DNA of 49,168 bases from Acidobacteriota bacterium (GCA_902812465.1 CADDZE010000028.1:1-49168); one strand, 5' to 3'; shown: positions 1 to 10,442, counted from the first letter of the stretch. Translations and numbers: made by a program. Notes: generated by a model not told the origin, from the letters alone.

Positions 1-3
1 GTT

Positions 4-2706
4 CTACATTTGCACCATGGGATCCCTGGAGGGCGGCGGTGCATAAAACTGCAGCGATTGCCCATAGCCCGGCGACCGGTCCTGTGCAGGCGAAAGTTGG
101 TTAGCGGGAATGGGGGGCTGGGTGAGCTGCCCGGTGGGTGTGCTGTTAGCGGCCAGCGCCCAGGGGGGACACTGACCCAGGAAAGGGGCGCACTGGCCGG
201 GATTATAACTTCCTTCCCAGTAGGCGAAGATCTGCCACAGTGGTCCGGGCGCCACGCCCTGGCCGTCGTTGTTTAGGGCATTGGTGGCGTTGGTGTAGAT
301 CATGTCGTAGCCTCCACGCACCACGGTTTTGCGGTCGCGCGTGGGACTCCAGGAGAAGTTCAGGCGGGGGCCAAAGTCCTTCTTGTTGACGGGATAAATG
401 CTCGCTCCTACCGGTAACCGGGGTGAACCGGAGTAGATCATGGAGCCGGGCAAGCCGCTTTGCGGATCGACGCAATCCAGGCAGAAGTTCGACATGGGCT
501 GCTGGCGGGTCTTCCAGTAACCGGGGAGGTCATAGCGCAGCCCTAGGTTGAGGGTGAGGTTGGCCCGCAGACGGAAATCGTCCTGCACGAAGAATCCCCA
601 GTAGTGGTCCACTTGGTAGGGCTGGCCGGTGAGCCCTGTCTGCGTATTGCCGGGTGTCGGAGCGCCCATCAGAAATTGCTCCAGACCAAAGCCACCCAGA
701 CCCGTCACGGGGTCGGTCACCAGCCTGCCATCAAAATTGACCTGGGTCGGGTCGTAGATCAGCCGACCATCGCGCTCGTCGCGGTACATGAAGCCCGTGG
801 TCAAGGTGTGTCGTCCGAGAATTTTCGTGACATTGTCCAGGATGGTGTAAGCCTCGCCAGCTCTCATCATGTTGAGGAATCCAGGATTGCCGAAGGTGGA
901 GAAACGCCCTTCCGCCATCCCGACCTCCCACTCCGGCTCAGGCACACCGGGCCCAAGAAAGATTTGGGCTGGGGCGATGACTTTCTGAACCTCGGGCAGA
1001 TCCGTCACGCTATCGGGAAAGGCGCCCTTAGATGGGTGGCTATTCATGTATTGGCGGCTGAAGCTGGCGCGGAATTCGTTGATGAACGTGGGGTTGAAAA
1101 CATAGGTCTGTCCGAACCCCGCCACCTGGTTCGCAAAGTCCACCGGAAAGGAGGCGCCAAAGCCAACCGAAGGGAAGGTAGGGCCAGTCCAGGGGGTATG
1201 GAATATGTTGTACCGGCCGGGATTGAACAGCCACTCGGCGAAGTACTTGCTCTTGTCGCTCCACTGGTGGTCGACTTTGATTGACATGTTGAGTGGGTTC
1301 TGGCTGCTGCCGATCGTCCCCAGGTAGTTGTCGCAAATCTTGTAGGCTCCCCCTGATGCCAGCGGGCAGTTGCTGTTCGGATCGTTGAAATTCGGCAGGG
1401 GGTAGGAATTGATAAAGAATTGCGCTATGGAGCTCTGCAGGGCCGCGGGAATCTGGGTGCTGAAGTTGCAGCTCTTAAGTCCCTTCGCCGCCGCCGCCTC
1501 GACGACCGTATTCAGGCAGCCGTCGGGGAATCCCGGCGCGGGGGTCCCCAACGCCGTGCGCTGGAACAAGCCGCTGGCGTTCGGCCCGGTGGTACTCCAG
1601 GGGTTCCAAATGCCATAGGCGGCGGCGTTCGGATCCTCACTGAAATCACCTTGCCGCATCAGTGGGGTGGGTACGGTGAACACAGAGGTACCGGTCAAGT
1701 GAAGAATGGTTTTGTCGAGCGAGAAGAAGAAGAACGTCTTGTCACGTCCGTGATAAAGATGCGGCAAAACGACGGGACCTCCCAAAGTCCCGCCGAAGTC
1801 GGTAAACTGCAGGCGGCGGCTGGGAATAAGGTTGCCGCTGGCATCGACGGAGGTGAACGGATTACGCGCGTCCAAGGCGCTGTTCCGCAAGTAATCGTAA
1901 AGCGTGCCGTGAAGCTGGTTGGTGCCTGACTTCAGGACCACGTTGAAGACGCCGCCGCCCGTGCGGCCGTATTGCGCGGAAAGGTTGCTGGTGATGGCCT
2001 GGAATTCAGAGACGGCGTCGGGAGACGGGTTGACGCTGATGTTTTCCGATAGTGTCGAGACGTCGAGATTTCCGTCAAGGTACCAGGCATTCGCCCCTCC
2101 TTGCCCGCCATTCACCGAGACGTCCGACCCCTGGACCGACGTGGGGTCCGGGAAAATGCCGAACTGGCTGTTAAACCCGAAGTTGCTGCCTGGAGGCCCG
2201 GCCACATTCTGAACGCCGGGGAGCAGATAAACCAACTGCTGCAGGTCTCTGCCTTGCAGGGGCATCTGCTGGATGACCTGAGAATCCACCGTGCTGGAGG
2301 TGTTGGCCGGCGCGGTCTCAAGCAGAGGTTGTACGGCCCGGACCTCGACCGTCTGCCGCGTGCTGCCGACCTTCAGTTGCCCGTCCACCCGCACCACTTG
2401 TCCAGCCGGAACCACCACCTCGACCACGTCGAGAGGCTCGAATCCCGGCGCGTCGACGTGAACCTTGTAGCGGCCCGGTACGAGGTCCACGGCGCGGTAG
2501 TAACCCGTGCTATTCGTACGAGTGGGCGAGGACACACCCGTCTCGAGCGCCGTAACGGTCACCGAAGCATTTGGAATGGCCGCACCGGCCGGGTCCGTCA
2601 CTGTGCCCTCGATGACGCTGTGGTTGAGTTGTGCCTCAAGTGGCGCCGCGATGAGCAGTAGTACCGCCCCCAGTCGCCAGGCCCGTTGAGTCCCGAGCCC
2701 GTTCAT
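4..2706 (-). pseudogene. Oar-like TonB-dependent receptor, truncated by an amber codon
   Basis: This is an outer-membrane beta-barrel protein of the acidobacterial Oar/TonB-dependent type. Residues 1-25 form a signal peptide ending ...APLEAQ. Residues about 30-115 are a carboxypeptidase-regulatory-like beta-sandwich (IEGTVTDPAGAAIPNA). A plug follows at about 125-265 (LPLQGRDLQQL, VNGGQGGANAWYLDG), and barrel strands run from about 270 onwards. The frame ends after 900 residues in DPMVQM followed by TAG and then an Asn codon. Relatives normally continue through VQxWN for a further 200-300 residues, so the stop appears to replace the Trp codon (TGG to TAG). The missing C-terminal strands would include the sorting aromatic residue. 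The ATG at 2706 has an AGGAGA ribosome site at 2711-2716. A sequencing error cannot be excluded, and the downstream DNA lies outside the window. Confidence 0.8.
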
Positions 2707-2862
2707 GGCTTCTCCTTTTGTCCTGGATTCGCCCGCCTCTCACACTGGGTCATGCCGGCCCCATCTTTCGCATACCAGAGGGTCAGGGTTGTTATGCGGT
2801 TTCTAAGGTGCCCGCTCTGTGGCACATTCGTTGACATTAATCGAGGCATCGGAATTTCTTAA

Positions 2863-2891
2863 ACCTTAGGCACTGCGGCAGGCTTTGTCAA
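2863..2891 (-). promoter_or_regulatory. sigma-70-type promoter of the truncated Oar-like gene
   Basis: On the minus strand a perfect -35 TTGACA (2886-2891) is followed after 17 bases by TAAGGT (2863-2868), a weak -10. It lies about 160 bases before the start codon at 2706. The spacing is ideal but only three -10 positions match. Confidence 0.4.
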
Positions 2892-2979
2892 GATACTTTT
2901 CGCGTTAGCGTTGATAAGTCCATTTTATGCGGCTCCTGTCACCCGGAGCGTCGGGATTGTATACCGCTTTTACGGATTG

Positions 2980-3000
2980 CAACATTTGTTGGGAATGTTG
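2980..3000. promoter_or_regulatory. inverted repeat, candidate RpiR operator
   Basis: A perfect 7-bp inverted repeat, CAACATT-N7-AATGTTG, ends 32 bases before the start of the RpiR-type regulator. It lies in the intergenic region shared with the divergent receptor gene. Position and symmetry suit an autoregulatory operator. The assignment to RpiR is inference. The remainder of the 2707-3032 gap holds the receptor promoter and nothing else I recognise. Confidence 0.4.
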
Positions 3001-3032
3001 ATATCTGGGCCGTTTTGGCCTATTAGTGAAGC

Positions 3033-3923
3033 ATGGGTTCCACGCTTAGAGGGGTTCCAGGCCAAACGTCGGTCGTGGCAGGGCAAGGCTTCGATAGCTT
3101 GCTCGAACACCTCAGCCCGAAGCGGCGGGAAATCATGCGTCCGGTGCTCGAGCAGCCGCGCGAGTATGTGCTGCTCACGCTCCGTGGGCTGAGCCGGCGG
3201 TTGCGATTGGATCCCTCTTCGATGGTGCGCATTGTTCGGGGGATGGGGTTCGAGAGCTACGCCGCGTTCCGCCAGTATCTCCATGAGCTGAGTATCGTTG
3301 CGGCGACGCCCCTGGAGGTGATGCAGGCTGACTCGGGTGACTCCAACCTTCCGACTCATCTTCGTGCGTCGTTGGGCCAGGACTTGAAGAATCTGCAGCT
3401 GCTGCGCCAGAGTACCGATTTACCAAGAATCGTCCGGCTTGCGGGCCGCTTGTACCGGGCGCGGCGCATACTCATTCTGGGTGGCGACATGGCTACCAGC
3501 CTGGTCCACTTTCTGGAGTGGAACCTGACGATATTGGGCCTACCCGTTTCGAGCGCTGTCAGCCCTGGTAGTGTGGTCCACCGCGTGCGGACCCTGGGTC
3601 GCTCCGATGTCGTCGTGGCCATCACATTCCGGCGTGGCCTTCGCCAGACGGTCGAAGGGCTGCAGGCAGCTCGGGCCCGCGGCGCCTACTGCGTGGGCAT
3701 TTCGGATACCTACCTCTCACCATTGCATCGCTTTGCCCATGAGTGCTTTCACGCTTCGATCCAAAGCCCGTCGTTTCCAGGATCATACGTGGCCCCGATG
3801 GCACTGCTGAACCTTATCATTGTGGCAACGGCCAACTACCGGCGGTCACGCACGCTCGCCTTGCTGAAAGCCGCCGATGGAGAGCAGCGGCGCGGATTCC
3901 GCTGGTTCAGTGACCACCGTTAG
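3033..3923 (+). CDS. MurR/RpiR-family transcriptional regulator
   Basis: The protein has 296 residues. It begins with an RpiR-type helix-turn-helix domain at about 10-85 (LRRLDPSSMVRIVRGMGF-like segment), in which members bind DNA. A SIS sugar-phosphate-binding domain follows at about 125-265 (RRILILGGDMATSL, then SDVVVAITF). These regulators sense phosphorylated sugars and control sugar or amino-sugar use. It is transcribed away from the Oar-like receptor and sits about 300 bases ahead of the polysaccharide cluster, so either could be a target. The SIS loop reads TFRRGLRQT where many relatives have SxSG/RxxxT, so ligand recognition may differ. No strong ribosome site precedes the ATG, and the first residues are uncertain. 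Confidence 0.85.
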   Translation: MGSTLRGVPGQTSVVAGQGFDSLLEHLSPKRREIMRPVLEQPREYVLLTLRGLSRRLRLDPSSMVRIVRGMGFESYAAFRQYLHELSIVAATPLEVMQADSGDSNLPTHLRASLGQDLKNLQLLRQSTDLPRIVRLAGRLYRARRILILGGDMATSLVHFLEWNLTILGLPVSSAVSPGSVVHRVRTLGRSDVVVAITFRRGLRQTVEGLQAARARGAYCVGISDTYLSPLHRFAHECFHASIQSPSFPGSYVAPMALLNLIIVATANYRRSRTLALLKAADGEQRRGFRWFSDHR

Positions 3924-4028
3924 ACCTTTGCAGGCAGGTGCCGGCGTGCGGCCAGGCTGTGGTCTGGTGCGCCCGGGCGAGGAGGGGTGAAATCGCGAAA
4001 TAGTCTGGAGCATCAGATACGAGTGGTG

Positions 4029-4046
4029 GGTCGGCGCAAGCCGACC
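4029..4046 (+). other. hairpin with GCAA tetraloop in the galE leader
   Basis: GGTCGGC-GCAA-GCCGACC is a perfect 7-bp stem closed by a GNRA tetraloop, about 175 bases before galE. A second small hairpin (GGCGAG-GAT-CTCGCC) lies downstream near 4092-4106. No T-run follows, so a classical terminator is unlikely. No known riboswitch class was recognised in the 297-base gap 3924-4220. Confidence 0.4.
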
Positions 4047-4220
4047 GCCCCCAGGCTGTCTGAGTTCCGAGCCGGGCGGCCGAGGGTGACAAGGCGAGGA
4101 TCTCGCCAGGTCGGCGCTTACCACTGATACAATTGTCGGACGGCCTAGCCCCGCGTCGGTAGCTTGCCAAATCGGGAGCTACGCTGGCTCGGAAAATGAG
4201 CAACAAAGTAGGGGTGGCAG

Positions 4221-5213
4221 ATGAACGTTCTGGTGACGGGTGGAGCGGGCTACATTGGCAGTGTCTGTGCTGAGCAGCTCCTGATGCGGAAGTACCGGGT
4301 CATCGTTTACGACAATTTGTCCGCGGGGCATCGTGCGGCCGTGCCTAAGGGGGCGCAGTTTGTTCGAGGTGATGTGGCTGATGCTCAGTCACTCGCCCGC
4401 ACGTTTCGCCGGTTCAAAATCGACGCGGTGATGCATTTCGCCGCCAATATTCTGGTGGAAGAGTCGGTGCGCGACCCGGCGGTCTTCTACCGGAACAATG
4501 TGGCCGCCAGCCTGACGCTGCTCGAAGTTATGAAGGAGCACGGCATCCTAAACTTGGTGTTTTCGTCCAGCGCCGCGGTTTATGGAGAGGCTCAAACGAT
4601 ACCGATCCCCGAAGATCACCCGAAGGCTCCCATCAATCCTTACGGGGAGACCAAGTTGGTGGTGGAGCGGGCCGCGGAATGGTACCACCGTGCCTACGGA
4701 CTGAAGTGCGTCTGCCTGCGCTATTTCAATGCGGCCGGCGCAACTAGACGACTCGGAGAAGACCACCAGCCGGAGACTCATTTGTTGCCCAGAATCCTGG
4801 ACGCCGCGCTCGATACCGGCCGCGACTTTATCCTGTACGGCGACGACTACCCGACGCCGGACGGCACCTGTGTCCGCGATTTCGTTCATGTGGCGGACAT
4901 CGCGCTGGCGCACGTGATGGCCCTGAAAAAGCTTCCGAAAGTGGGCTTCGCGGTATACAATGTCGGGCTTGGCCGAGGCTATTCCCTACGGGAGGTGGTC
5001 AAGGCTGTTCAAGAGGTTACGCGACGGCCGATGAATGTCACGGTCGGCCCGCGACGCGCTGGCGATCCTGCAAGACTTGTCGCCAGCCCCGAAAAGATCT
5101 GTCGGGAACTGGGGTGGCAGCCTCGATATTCGGACTTAAGGTACATTGTGAGATCCGCTTGGAATTGGAAGCGAAAGCATCCGCACGGTTACGGCTCGCG
5201 CCATGATTGCTAA
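4221..5213 (+). CDS. galE: UDP-glucose 4-epimerase
   Basis: This enzyme interconverts UDP-glucose and UDP-galactose using bound NAD in the cytoplasm, supplying sugar nucleotides for polysaccharide synthesis. Its 330 residues are the usual length for the family. The N-terminus carries the Rossmann motif TGGAGYIG (residues 6-13). The catalytic Ser region is SSSAAVYGE (about 114-122) and the YxxxK pair is in NPYGETK (about 134-140). NAAGA and the C-terminal segment RRAGDPARLVAS are also typical. The ATG follows GGGGTGG with good spacing. It is the first gene of the surface-polysaccharide cluster and lies 96 bases ahead of the initiating transferase. The family also contains epimerases for N-acetylated sugars, so exact substrate preference is not certain. 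Confidence 0.93.
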   Translation: MNVLVTGGAGYIGSVCAEQLLMRKYRVIVYDNLSAGHRAAVPKGAQFVRGDVADAQSLARTFRRFKIDAVMHFAANILVEESVRDPAVFYRNNVAASLTLLEVMKEHGILNLVFSSSAAVYGEAQTIPIPEDHPKAPINPYGETKLVVERAAEWYHRAYGLKCVCLRYFNAAGATRRLGEDHQPETHLLPRILDAALDTGRDFILYGDDYPTPDGTCVRDFVHVADIALAHVMALKKLPKVGFAVYNVGLGRGYSLREVVKAVQEVTRRPMNVTVGPRRAGDPARLVASPEKICRELGWQPRYSDLRYIVRSAWNWKRKHPHGYGSRHDC

Positions 5214-5309
5214 CACCAATCCCTACTCCCCGGCCGCAGGCACCAAGCTGAGCATTTCCAGGCTCGATAGCTAGAGGCTGCTCGTTCTGCGGGCGAAAGT
5301 CCTGAGCCG

Positions 5310-6746
5310 ATGAAGAAGGGTCTAACAACCTACGCGCTTTTACTAGCGGACTTGGCAGCAATCGTTCTCGCTTTTCGCGCCGCCTATGGTCTGCGATATG
5401 CCCTGGATGGGCTCGTCCCCGTTCCTGTTTGGGAGCCCTTCCGCGTCCACTGGCCGGCGATTCTCTTCGGCATCGCGCTTTGGATGCTGCTCTTTCGCAG
5501 CCTTGAAATGGATCGCCTGCAGGGGGGAGCCCTTTCGTTTGCTATTTCGCACCTGGTACCGGCAGAGGCCTTACTGGTCGTCTGCATGCTCGCAGCGTCC
5601 TACCTCGCGCGAATCTATTATTCGCGCCTGCTGCTGGCATTTTTCGCCGTGATCCTCTTGGCGATGCTGGCAGCCAACCGGGCAGCCTACCAAGCTATAC
5701 TGACCTCCCTGAGGCGCTACGGTCTAGGATTGCGCCGGGTCGTTATCGTCGGAAAATCCCCGCTGGCGGTCGAGCTTGCGGAACGCATTCAGAAACATCG
5801 TGAATTGCATTACGAGCTGGTCGGCTTTCTCTTTCCGTCAACGGGTAAGCCGTCGCTAGAACGGTGTGGGCAGACATCGGGCGCTTCCGACGAGATGCTG
5901 GAACAATTAGTCCAGCGGCGGGTGGATGAGTTGATCTTTGCGCTGCCCATTCGGCGCGACACCGAAATCCTGGAGTTTGTCGCGCGATGCCAGAAGGCGG
6001 GAATCGCTGTTAAATTTATTCCAGAATACTACGAACTGCACGCCAGCCGCTTGGAGAGCTTCAGTGTGGACGGCATACCCCTGCTGGAACTGAAAGAGAC
6101 CTCCATTCCGGTGCAATACCGTTTGGTGAAAGCGGCTATGGATTATTCCATCGCTCTTATCCTTCTGATGCTCGGATGGCCGCTGATGGTGGTAATTGGA
6201 GCGGTCCTGGCTATCATTACCAAAGGGCATCCCCTGCGGCGGGAGATCTATGTGGGGCAAGGCGGGCAACCTTTTGTGCTTTATCGCTTCAACGCCTTGC
6301 TGCCCTCTTCCGCGAATGTCCTGGAGGACAGTTGGAAAGCCCGTTTTTGCCGCTTTTTGGTGCGCTATAGCTTCTCAGAGTTGCCCCAGCTTTGGAACGT
6401 TCTGAAGGGCGACATGAGCCTGGTGGGGCCTCGGCCGGAGCCTCCCAACCAAGTCCGGCACTACTCAGCGTGGCATCGCCGGCGTCTGGACCTGAAGCCG
6501 GGAATTACGGGGCTTGCCCAGGTCAAAGGACTGCGGGATTCGGATTCCTTAGATGAGAAGACTAAGCACGATCTGGAATACGCTGCGAATTTCTCTCCGC
6601 TGTTGGACCTTACGCTGGCACTCGCGACGCCCGCAACTTTGCTAAAGAGGCGCAAGAACGGGGGTTCGGGGCGCGAGATGCTCTCGGGTTCCGGAGGGAG
6701 GCGCCCGCGCTCTTGGAGCGAACGGCCATGGGTGCGGCCGGAGTAG
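5310..6746 (+). CDS. polyprenyl-phosphate sugar-phosphate transferase (WcaJ/EpsL type)
   Basis: This integral membrane enzyme would start repeat-unit assembly by moving a hexose-1-phosphate from a UDP-sugar to undecaprenyl phosphate. The 478-residue protein has four to five N-terminal membrane helices (about 5-125). A nucleotide-binding-like segment follows (RRVVIVGKSPLAVELAE, about 145-161). Another hydrophobic anchor is at about 280-300. The C-terminal bacterial sugar transferase domain is recognised by FVLYRFNAL, SELPQLWNVLKGDMSLVGPRP and LKPGITGLAQVKG. The usual KFRTM motif is replaced by YRFNAL. The last 30 residues are Arg-rich and weakly conserved. It stands between galE and the heptose genes, as expected for the initiating enzyme of the cluster. 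The sugar transferred cannot be read from the sequence. Confidence 0.88.
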   Translation: MKKGLTTYALLLADLAAIVLAFRAAYGLRYALDGLVPVPVWEPFRVHWPAILFGIALWMLLFRSLEMDRLQGGALSFAISHLVPAEALLVVCMLAASYLARIYYSRLLLAFFAVILLAMLAANRAAYQAILTSLRRYGLGLRRVVIVGKSPLAVELAERIQKHRELHYELVGFLFPSTGKPSLERCGQTSGASDEMLEQLVQRRVDELIFALPIRRDTEILEFVARCQKAGIAVKFIPEYYELHASRLESFSVDGIPLLELKETSIPVQYRLVKAAMDYSIALILLMLGWPLMVVIGAVLAIITKGHPLRREIYVGQGGQPFVLYRFNALLPSSANVLEDSWKARFCRFLVRYSFSELPQLWNVLKGDMSLVGPRPEPPNQVRHYSAWHRRRLDLKPGITGLAQVKGLRDSDSLDEKTKHDLEYAANFSPLLDLTLALATPATLLKRRKNGGSGREMLSGSGGRRPRSWSERPWVRPE

Positions 6747-6779
6747 GGCGGTCGTTTTGTTTCGTGCGCATCCCGTATC

Positions 6780-7862
6780 ATGCTCATCGTACGCACTCCG
6801 GTTCGCATCAGCTTCGCCGGCGGAGGTACAGACCTGCCTTCTTACTACGAAGAGTGGGGAGGTTTGGTTCTAAGTAGCAGCATCGACAAGTATATTTACA
6901 CCGTCCTCACCGAACGCGACGACGGATGCGTTCAGGTCATCTCCTCTGACCTCAAAACCCTGGAAACCGTTGACCGGATCGAGCGCATGCACTTCGAGGG
7001 GACCGATCTCGAAATTCCATTCGCCGTGCTCAAATACCTCGGGAGCGAAGTCAGCGTGAATCTTTTCTTAGCTTCAGAAGTGCCTCCGGGAACCGGACTG
7101 GGATCGTCGGCCGCGGTGTGTGTTAATGTGCTCAAGACCATCTCGGTGCACCTGGGCCGCGAGTTTTCTGAGCATGACCTCGCTGAGAAGGCGTTCTGGA
7201 TTGCCCGCCACATGCTGCGAAGGCCGGTAGGCAAACAGGACGAGTACGCGGCCGCTTTTGGCGGGATCAACATTCTACGCTTTTCGGCCGACCGGGTCGA
7301 GGTGGAGCCCGTACGGCTCACCCAGGAGTCCCTCATGGACTTCGAGCAATGCCTCATGTTGTTTTTCACCGGCTCCTCGCGTAACTCCTCGCAAATTCTG
7401 GAGGCGCAGGATCAATCGGTACAGTCGCGCGACGCCGCCGTACTGGAGGCGCTAGCTGAGCTGAAGGACCTCGTGCTCCCCATGCGCAATGCTCTTCTCA
7501 GCGGCGACCTGGATTCTTTCGGCCATCTCCTGCATTTAAGCTGGGAGGTCAAAAAGCGGGTCTCCGGCAAGATCTCGAGTACCAGTATCGATACCATCTA
7601 CGAGACGGCCCGGACGCATGGGGCACTGGGCGGAAAGATTACCGGCGCGGGCGGCGGCGGCTTTTTGCTGCTCTTTTGCCCGAAGGACAAGCAGCAGCCC
7701 GTGCGCCAGGCGATGCGCGGTTTCGGCCTGAAGGAGCTCCGGTTTCACTGTGATCTCGGTGGTACCCGGGTCGTATACAATGACCCTTTCTTCGACTCCG
7801 ATGCGCGGGGCGGCATGCGGTGGATTTTCACGCCGTCTTTGCAAGGCTACAGTCTTGAATAG
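6780..7862 (+). CDS. hddA: D-glycero-alpha-D-manno-heptose-7-phosphate kinase (GHMP family)
   Basis: HddA phosphorylates D-glycero-alpha-D-manno-heptose 7-phosphate at C1, giving the 1,7-bisphosphate on the route to GDP-heptose. The 360-residue protein opens with RTPVRISFAGGGTDLPSYY, the signature of HddA-type GHMP kinases. The ATP-binding motif is PPGTGLGSSAAV (about 102-113). The C-terminal glycine-rich motif is KITGAGGGGFLLLF (about 283-296). It starts 33 bases after the transferase and is followed by the guanylyltransferase and phosphatase of the same pathway. Fucose kinase-type GHMP enzymes are the main alternative, but the gmhB and hddC neighbours favour heptose. No isomerase gmhA is present in the window, so that step must be supplied elsewhere. 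Confidence 0.88.
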   Translation: MLIVRTPVRISFAGGGTDLPSYYEEWGGLVLSSSIDKYIYTVLTERDDGCVQVISSDLKTLETVDRIERMHFEGTDLEIPFAVLKYLGSEVSVNLFLASEVPPGTGLGSSAAVCVNVLKTISVHLGREFSEHDLAEKAFWIARHMLRRPVGKQDEYAAAFGGINILRFSADRVEVEPVRLTQESLMDFEQCLMLFFTGSSRNSSQILEAQDQSVQSRDAAVLEALAELKDLVLPMRNALLSGDLDSFGHLLHLSWEVKKRVSGKISSTSIDTIYETARTHGALGGKITGAGGGGFLLLFCPKDKQQPVRQAMRGFGLKELRFHCDLGGTRVVYNDPFFDSDARGGMRWIFTPSLQGYSLE

Positions 7863-7892
7863 ACCCAGGTTTCATCGGCTGACGGCAGCCGC

Positions 7893-7905
7893 CCCCGTTT
7901 CGGGG
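7893..7905 (+). other. GC-rich hairpin after hddA
   Basis: CCCCG-TTT-CGGGG forms a compact stem-loop 31 bases after the hddA stop and about 95 bases before hddC. There is no T-run, so it is at most an attenuator or mRNA-stabilising hairpin within the operon. Confidence 0.3.
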
Positions 7906-7998
7906 TCCTAGATTGACCTGGAGCAAAGCATTGAGCCGCCAGACCGCGTGCGTCCGCGGCTATGATTTCCATGCGGTGTTATTCGAGAACCGCGCAAA

Positions 7999-8727
7999 GT
8001 GAGCCTCAAGGTTGCTAAAGCCTTTTTGCTGGCTGCCGGGTTGGGGACGCGTCTGAGACCCCTGACCGAGAGAGTGCCCAAATGCCTGGTCCCGATCGGT
8101 GGCCGGCCCTTGCTAAGCATCTGGCTGGAGGTCTGCGAGAGGCTGGGCTTGCGAGAAGTACTGATCAATACGCATCATCTGGCGGATCAGATCCAATCCT
8201 GGGTTCGGAGCCTACAAAGTCCAGTCCGCATTCGCCTATCCCATGAGCCGATCTTGCGGGGCAGTGGAGGCACCCTGGCCGATAACCGAGATTTCATTCG
8301 AAGCGGAGAGGACTTTTACATCTTTTATGCCGATAACCTGGTGGCTGTTGACCTGACACCTCTCGAGCGATTCCATCGCACCCATGACGGGGCGCTGACA
8401 CTGGGACTCTTCCGTGCGCCAGAACCCGAGCGCTGCGGTATTGTGGCGCTCGACGCGGCGGGTCGCGTGGAGAATTTTGAGGAGAAGCCTCAAAAGCCGA
8501 GGTCAGACCTAGCCAACGCCGGAATCTACTTAGCACGTTCCGAGCTCTTTGACTACTTACCGAAGGACCGCTTCCTCGATCTTGGCCACGACGTGCTGCC
8601 GGGATTGGCTCAGGCAGGCAAGGTGTGGGGAACGGTCTTGCCCGGCTACATTCGTGATATCGGCACACTGGAGAGCTATTGGCGTGCCCAGCAAGAGTGG
8701 CCCTCGGCCAAACGCGCCGCCCCGTGA
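7999..8727 (+). CDS. hddC: nucleotidyltransferase, probable D-glycero-alpha-D-manno-heptose-1-phosphate guanylyltransferase
   Basis: The 242-residue protein has the NTP-transferase fold. Residues about 8-25 carry LLAAGLGTRLRPLTERVPK, the nucleotide-binding loop with its Lys. FYADNL (about 110-115) supplies the metal-binding Asp, and VENFEEKP is the sugar-phosphate-binding segment. In this setting it would join heptose 1-phosphate to GMP, giving GDP-D-glycero-alpha-D-manno-heptose. Sequence alone does not separate GDP from other NDP specificities, so the call rests on hddA upstream and gmhB and gmd downstream. The start is a GTG with only a weak ribosome site, and the TTG at 8011-8013 is out of frame. 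The gap of 136 bases after hddA is long for the cluster. Confidence 0.78.
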   Translation: MSLKVAKAFLLAAGLGTRLRPLTERVPKCLVPIGGRPLLSIWLEVCERLGLREVLINTHHLADQIQSWVRSLQSPVRIRLSHEPILRGSGGTLADNRDFIRSGEDFYIFYADNLVAVDLTPLERFHRTHDGALTLGLFRAPEPERCGIVALDAAGRVENFEEKPQKPRSDLANAGIYLARSELFDYLPKDRFLDLGHDVLPGLAQAGKVWGTVLPGYIRDIGTLESYWRAQQEWPSAKRAAP

Positions 8728-8808
8728 TTCCGGGCGGCAAGCTGGTGAACGAAGCCTGTCCCGTGCCTCGAACCCGGGATCGGGCAAGCGCAAGTAGGAG
8801 CACGAAAC

Positions 8809-9348
8809 TTGGCTACGCCTGGGAAGTTCGTATTGCTCGACCGCGACGGCGTGATCAACCAGCGTATTCCGAACGGATACGTGACCTCGTGGGATCAGTT
8901 CGTGTTTTTGCCGCGGGCGCTGGATGGGCTGCGCTTGCTGAAGCAGTGCGGATACACCTGCCTAGTCGTTTCCAATCAGGCCTGTGTCGGCAAAGGATTG
9001 ATCACGCTGGAGCAGCTCGGTGAGATCACCCGGCACTTTGTTGACGAAATCGAGCGCCACGGAGGCCACATCGACGGGGTATACTATTGCCCGCACCGCA
9101 TGGAAGATGGCTGCGGATGCCGCAAGCCGGAACCCGGTCTGCTCATCGAGGCACAGAGGGAGCACGCGTTTCTCTTTGAGGAGACCTATCTGATCGGCGA
9201 CACGCATACGGACTGCCTCGCCGGGGAGCGAGTAGGCTGCCGGGTGTTGTTACTGAAGGATGGCCAGGCTGACGGGCGGGCGGGTCTCGGCAGGCGGATC
9301 TTTGCGGACCTCTACGCGGCGGCGGAGTTTATCGCCACGGCCGTTTAA
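8809..9348 (+). CDS. gmhB: D-glycero-D-manno-heptose-1,7-bisphosphate 7-phosphatase
   Basis: This HAD-family phosphatase removes the 7-phosphate of heptose 1,7-bisphosphate before nucleotide transfer. Of its 179 residues, LLDRDGVIN carries the catalytic Asp pair (D11, D13). VVSNQA is HAD motif II. CPHRMEDGCGCRKP is the Cys/His zinc loop that distinguishes GmhB and histidinol-phosphate phosphatases, and GDTHTD is the final acidic motif. The start is TTG, chosen because AGGAG (8796-8800) lies eight bases upstream and because translation from it gives the canonical N-terminus. Histidinol-phosphate phosphatase is the alternative, but the heptose neighbours decide. Confidence 0.9.
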   Translation: MATPGKFVLLDRDGVINQRIPNGYVTSWDQFVFLPRALDGLRLLKQCGYTCLVVSNQACVGKGLITLEQLGEITRHFVDEIERHGGHIDGVYYCPHRMEDGCGCRKPEPGLLIEAQREHAFLFEETYLIGDTHTDCLAGERVGCRVLLLKDGQADGRAGLGRRIFADLYAAAEFIATAV

Positions 9349-9425
9349 CTCCGTAGGCTGCACTCCTGGGGTTCTTCAGGCGCTCAGCACCGGACAAAGC
9401 GCCCTTGCGGGAGGAGTGGCGCTAG

Positions 9426-10436
<1,011 letters not shown>

Positions 10437-10442
10437 ATAGGA

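Noticed and set aside
2-8. Read-through of the amber codon as pyrrolysine or another recoding
   Set aside because: No pyrrolysine genes or recoding signal are seen, and relatives have Trp at this position. A point mutation or sequence error is simpler.
2425-2450. GCTCGAATCCCGGC resembles a tRNA T-loop
   Set aside because: It lies inside the conserved N-terminal domain of the receptor and no cloverleaf fits.
2827-2842. TGGCAC-N5-TTGAC as a second sigma-54 promoter before the RpiR gene
   Set aside because: The essential GC of the -12 element is GA, so the GG-N10-GC rule fails.
8762-8790. tRNA T-arm-like string (GGTTCGAGG on the minus strand) before gmhB
   Set aside because: No acceptor, D or anticodon arms could be formed around it, and the pyrimidine expected at position 60 is absent.
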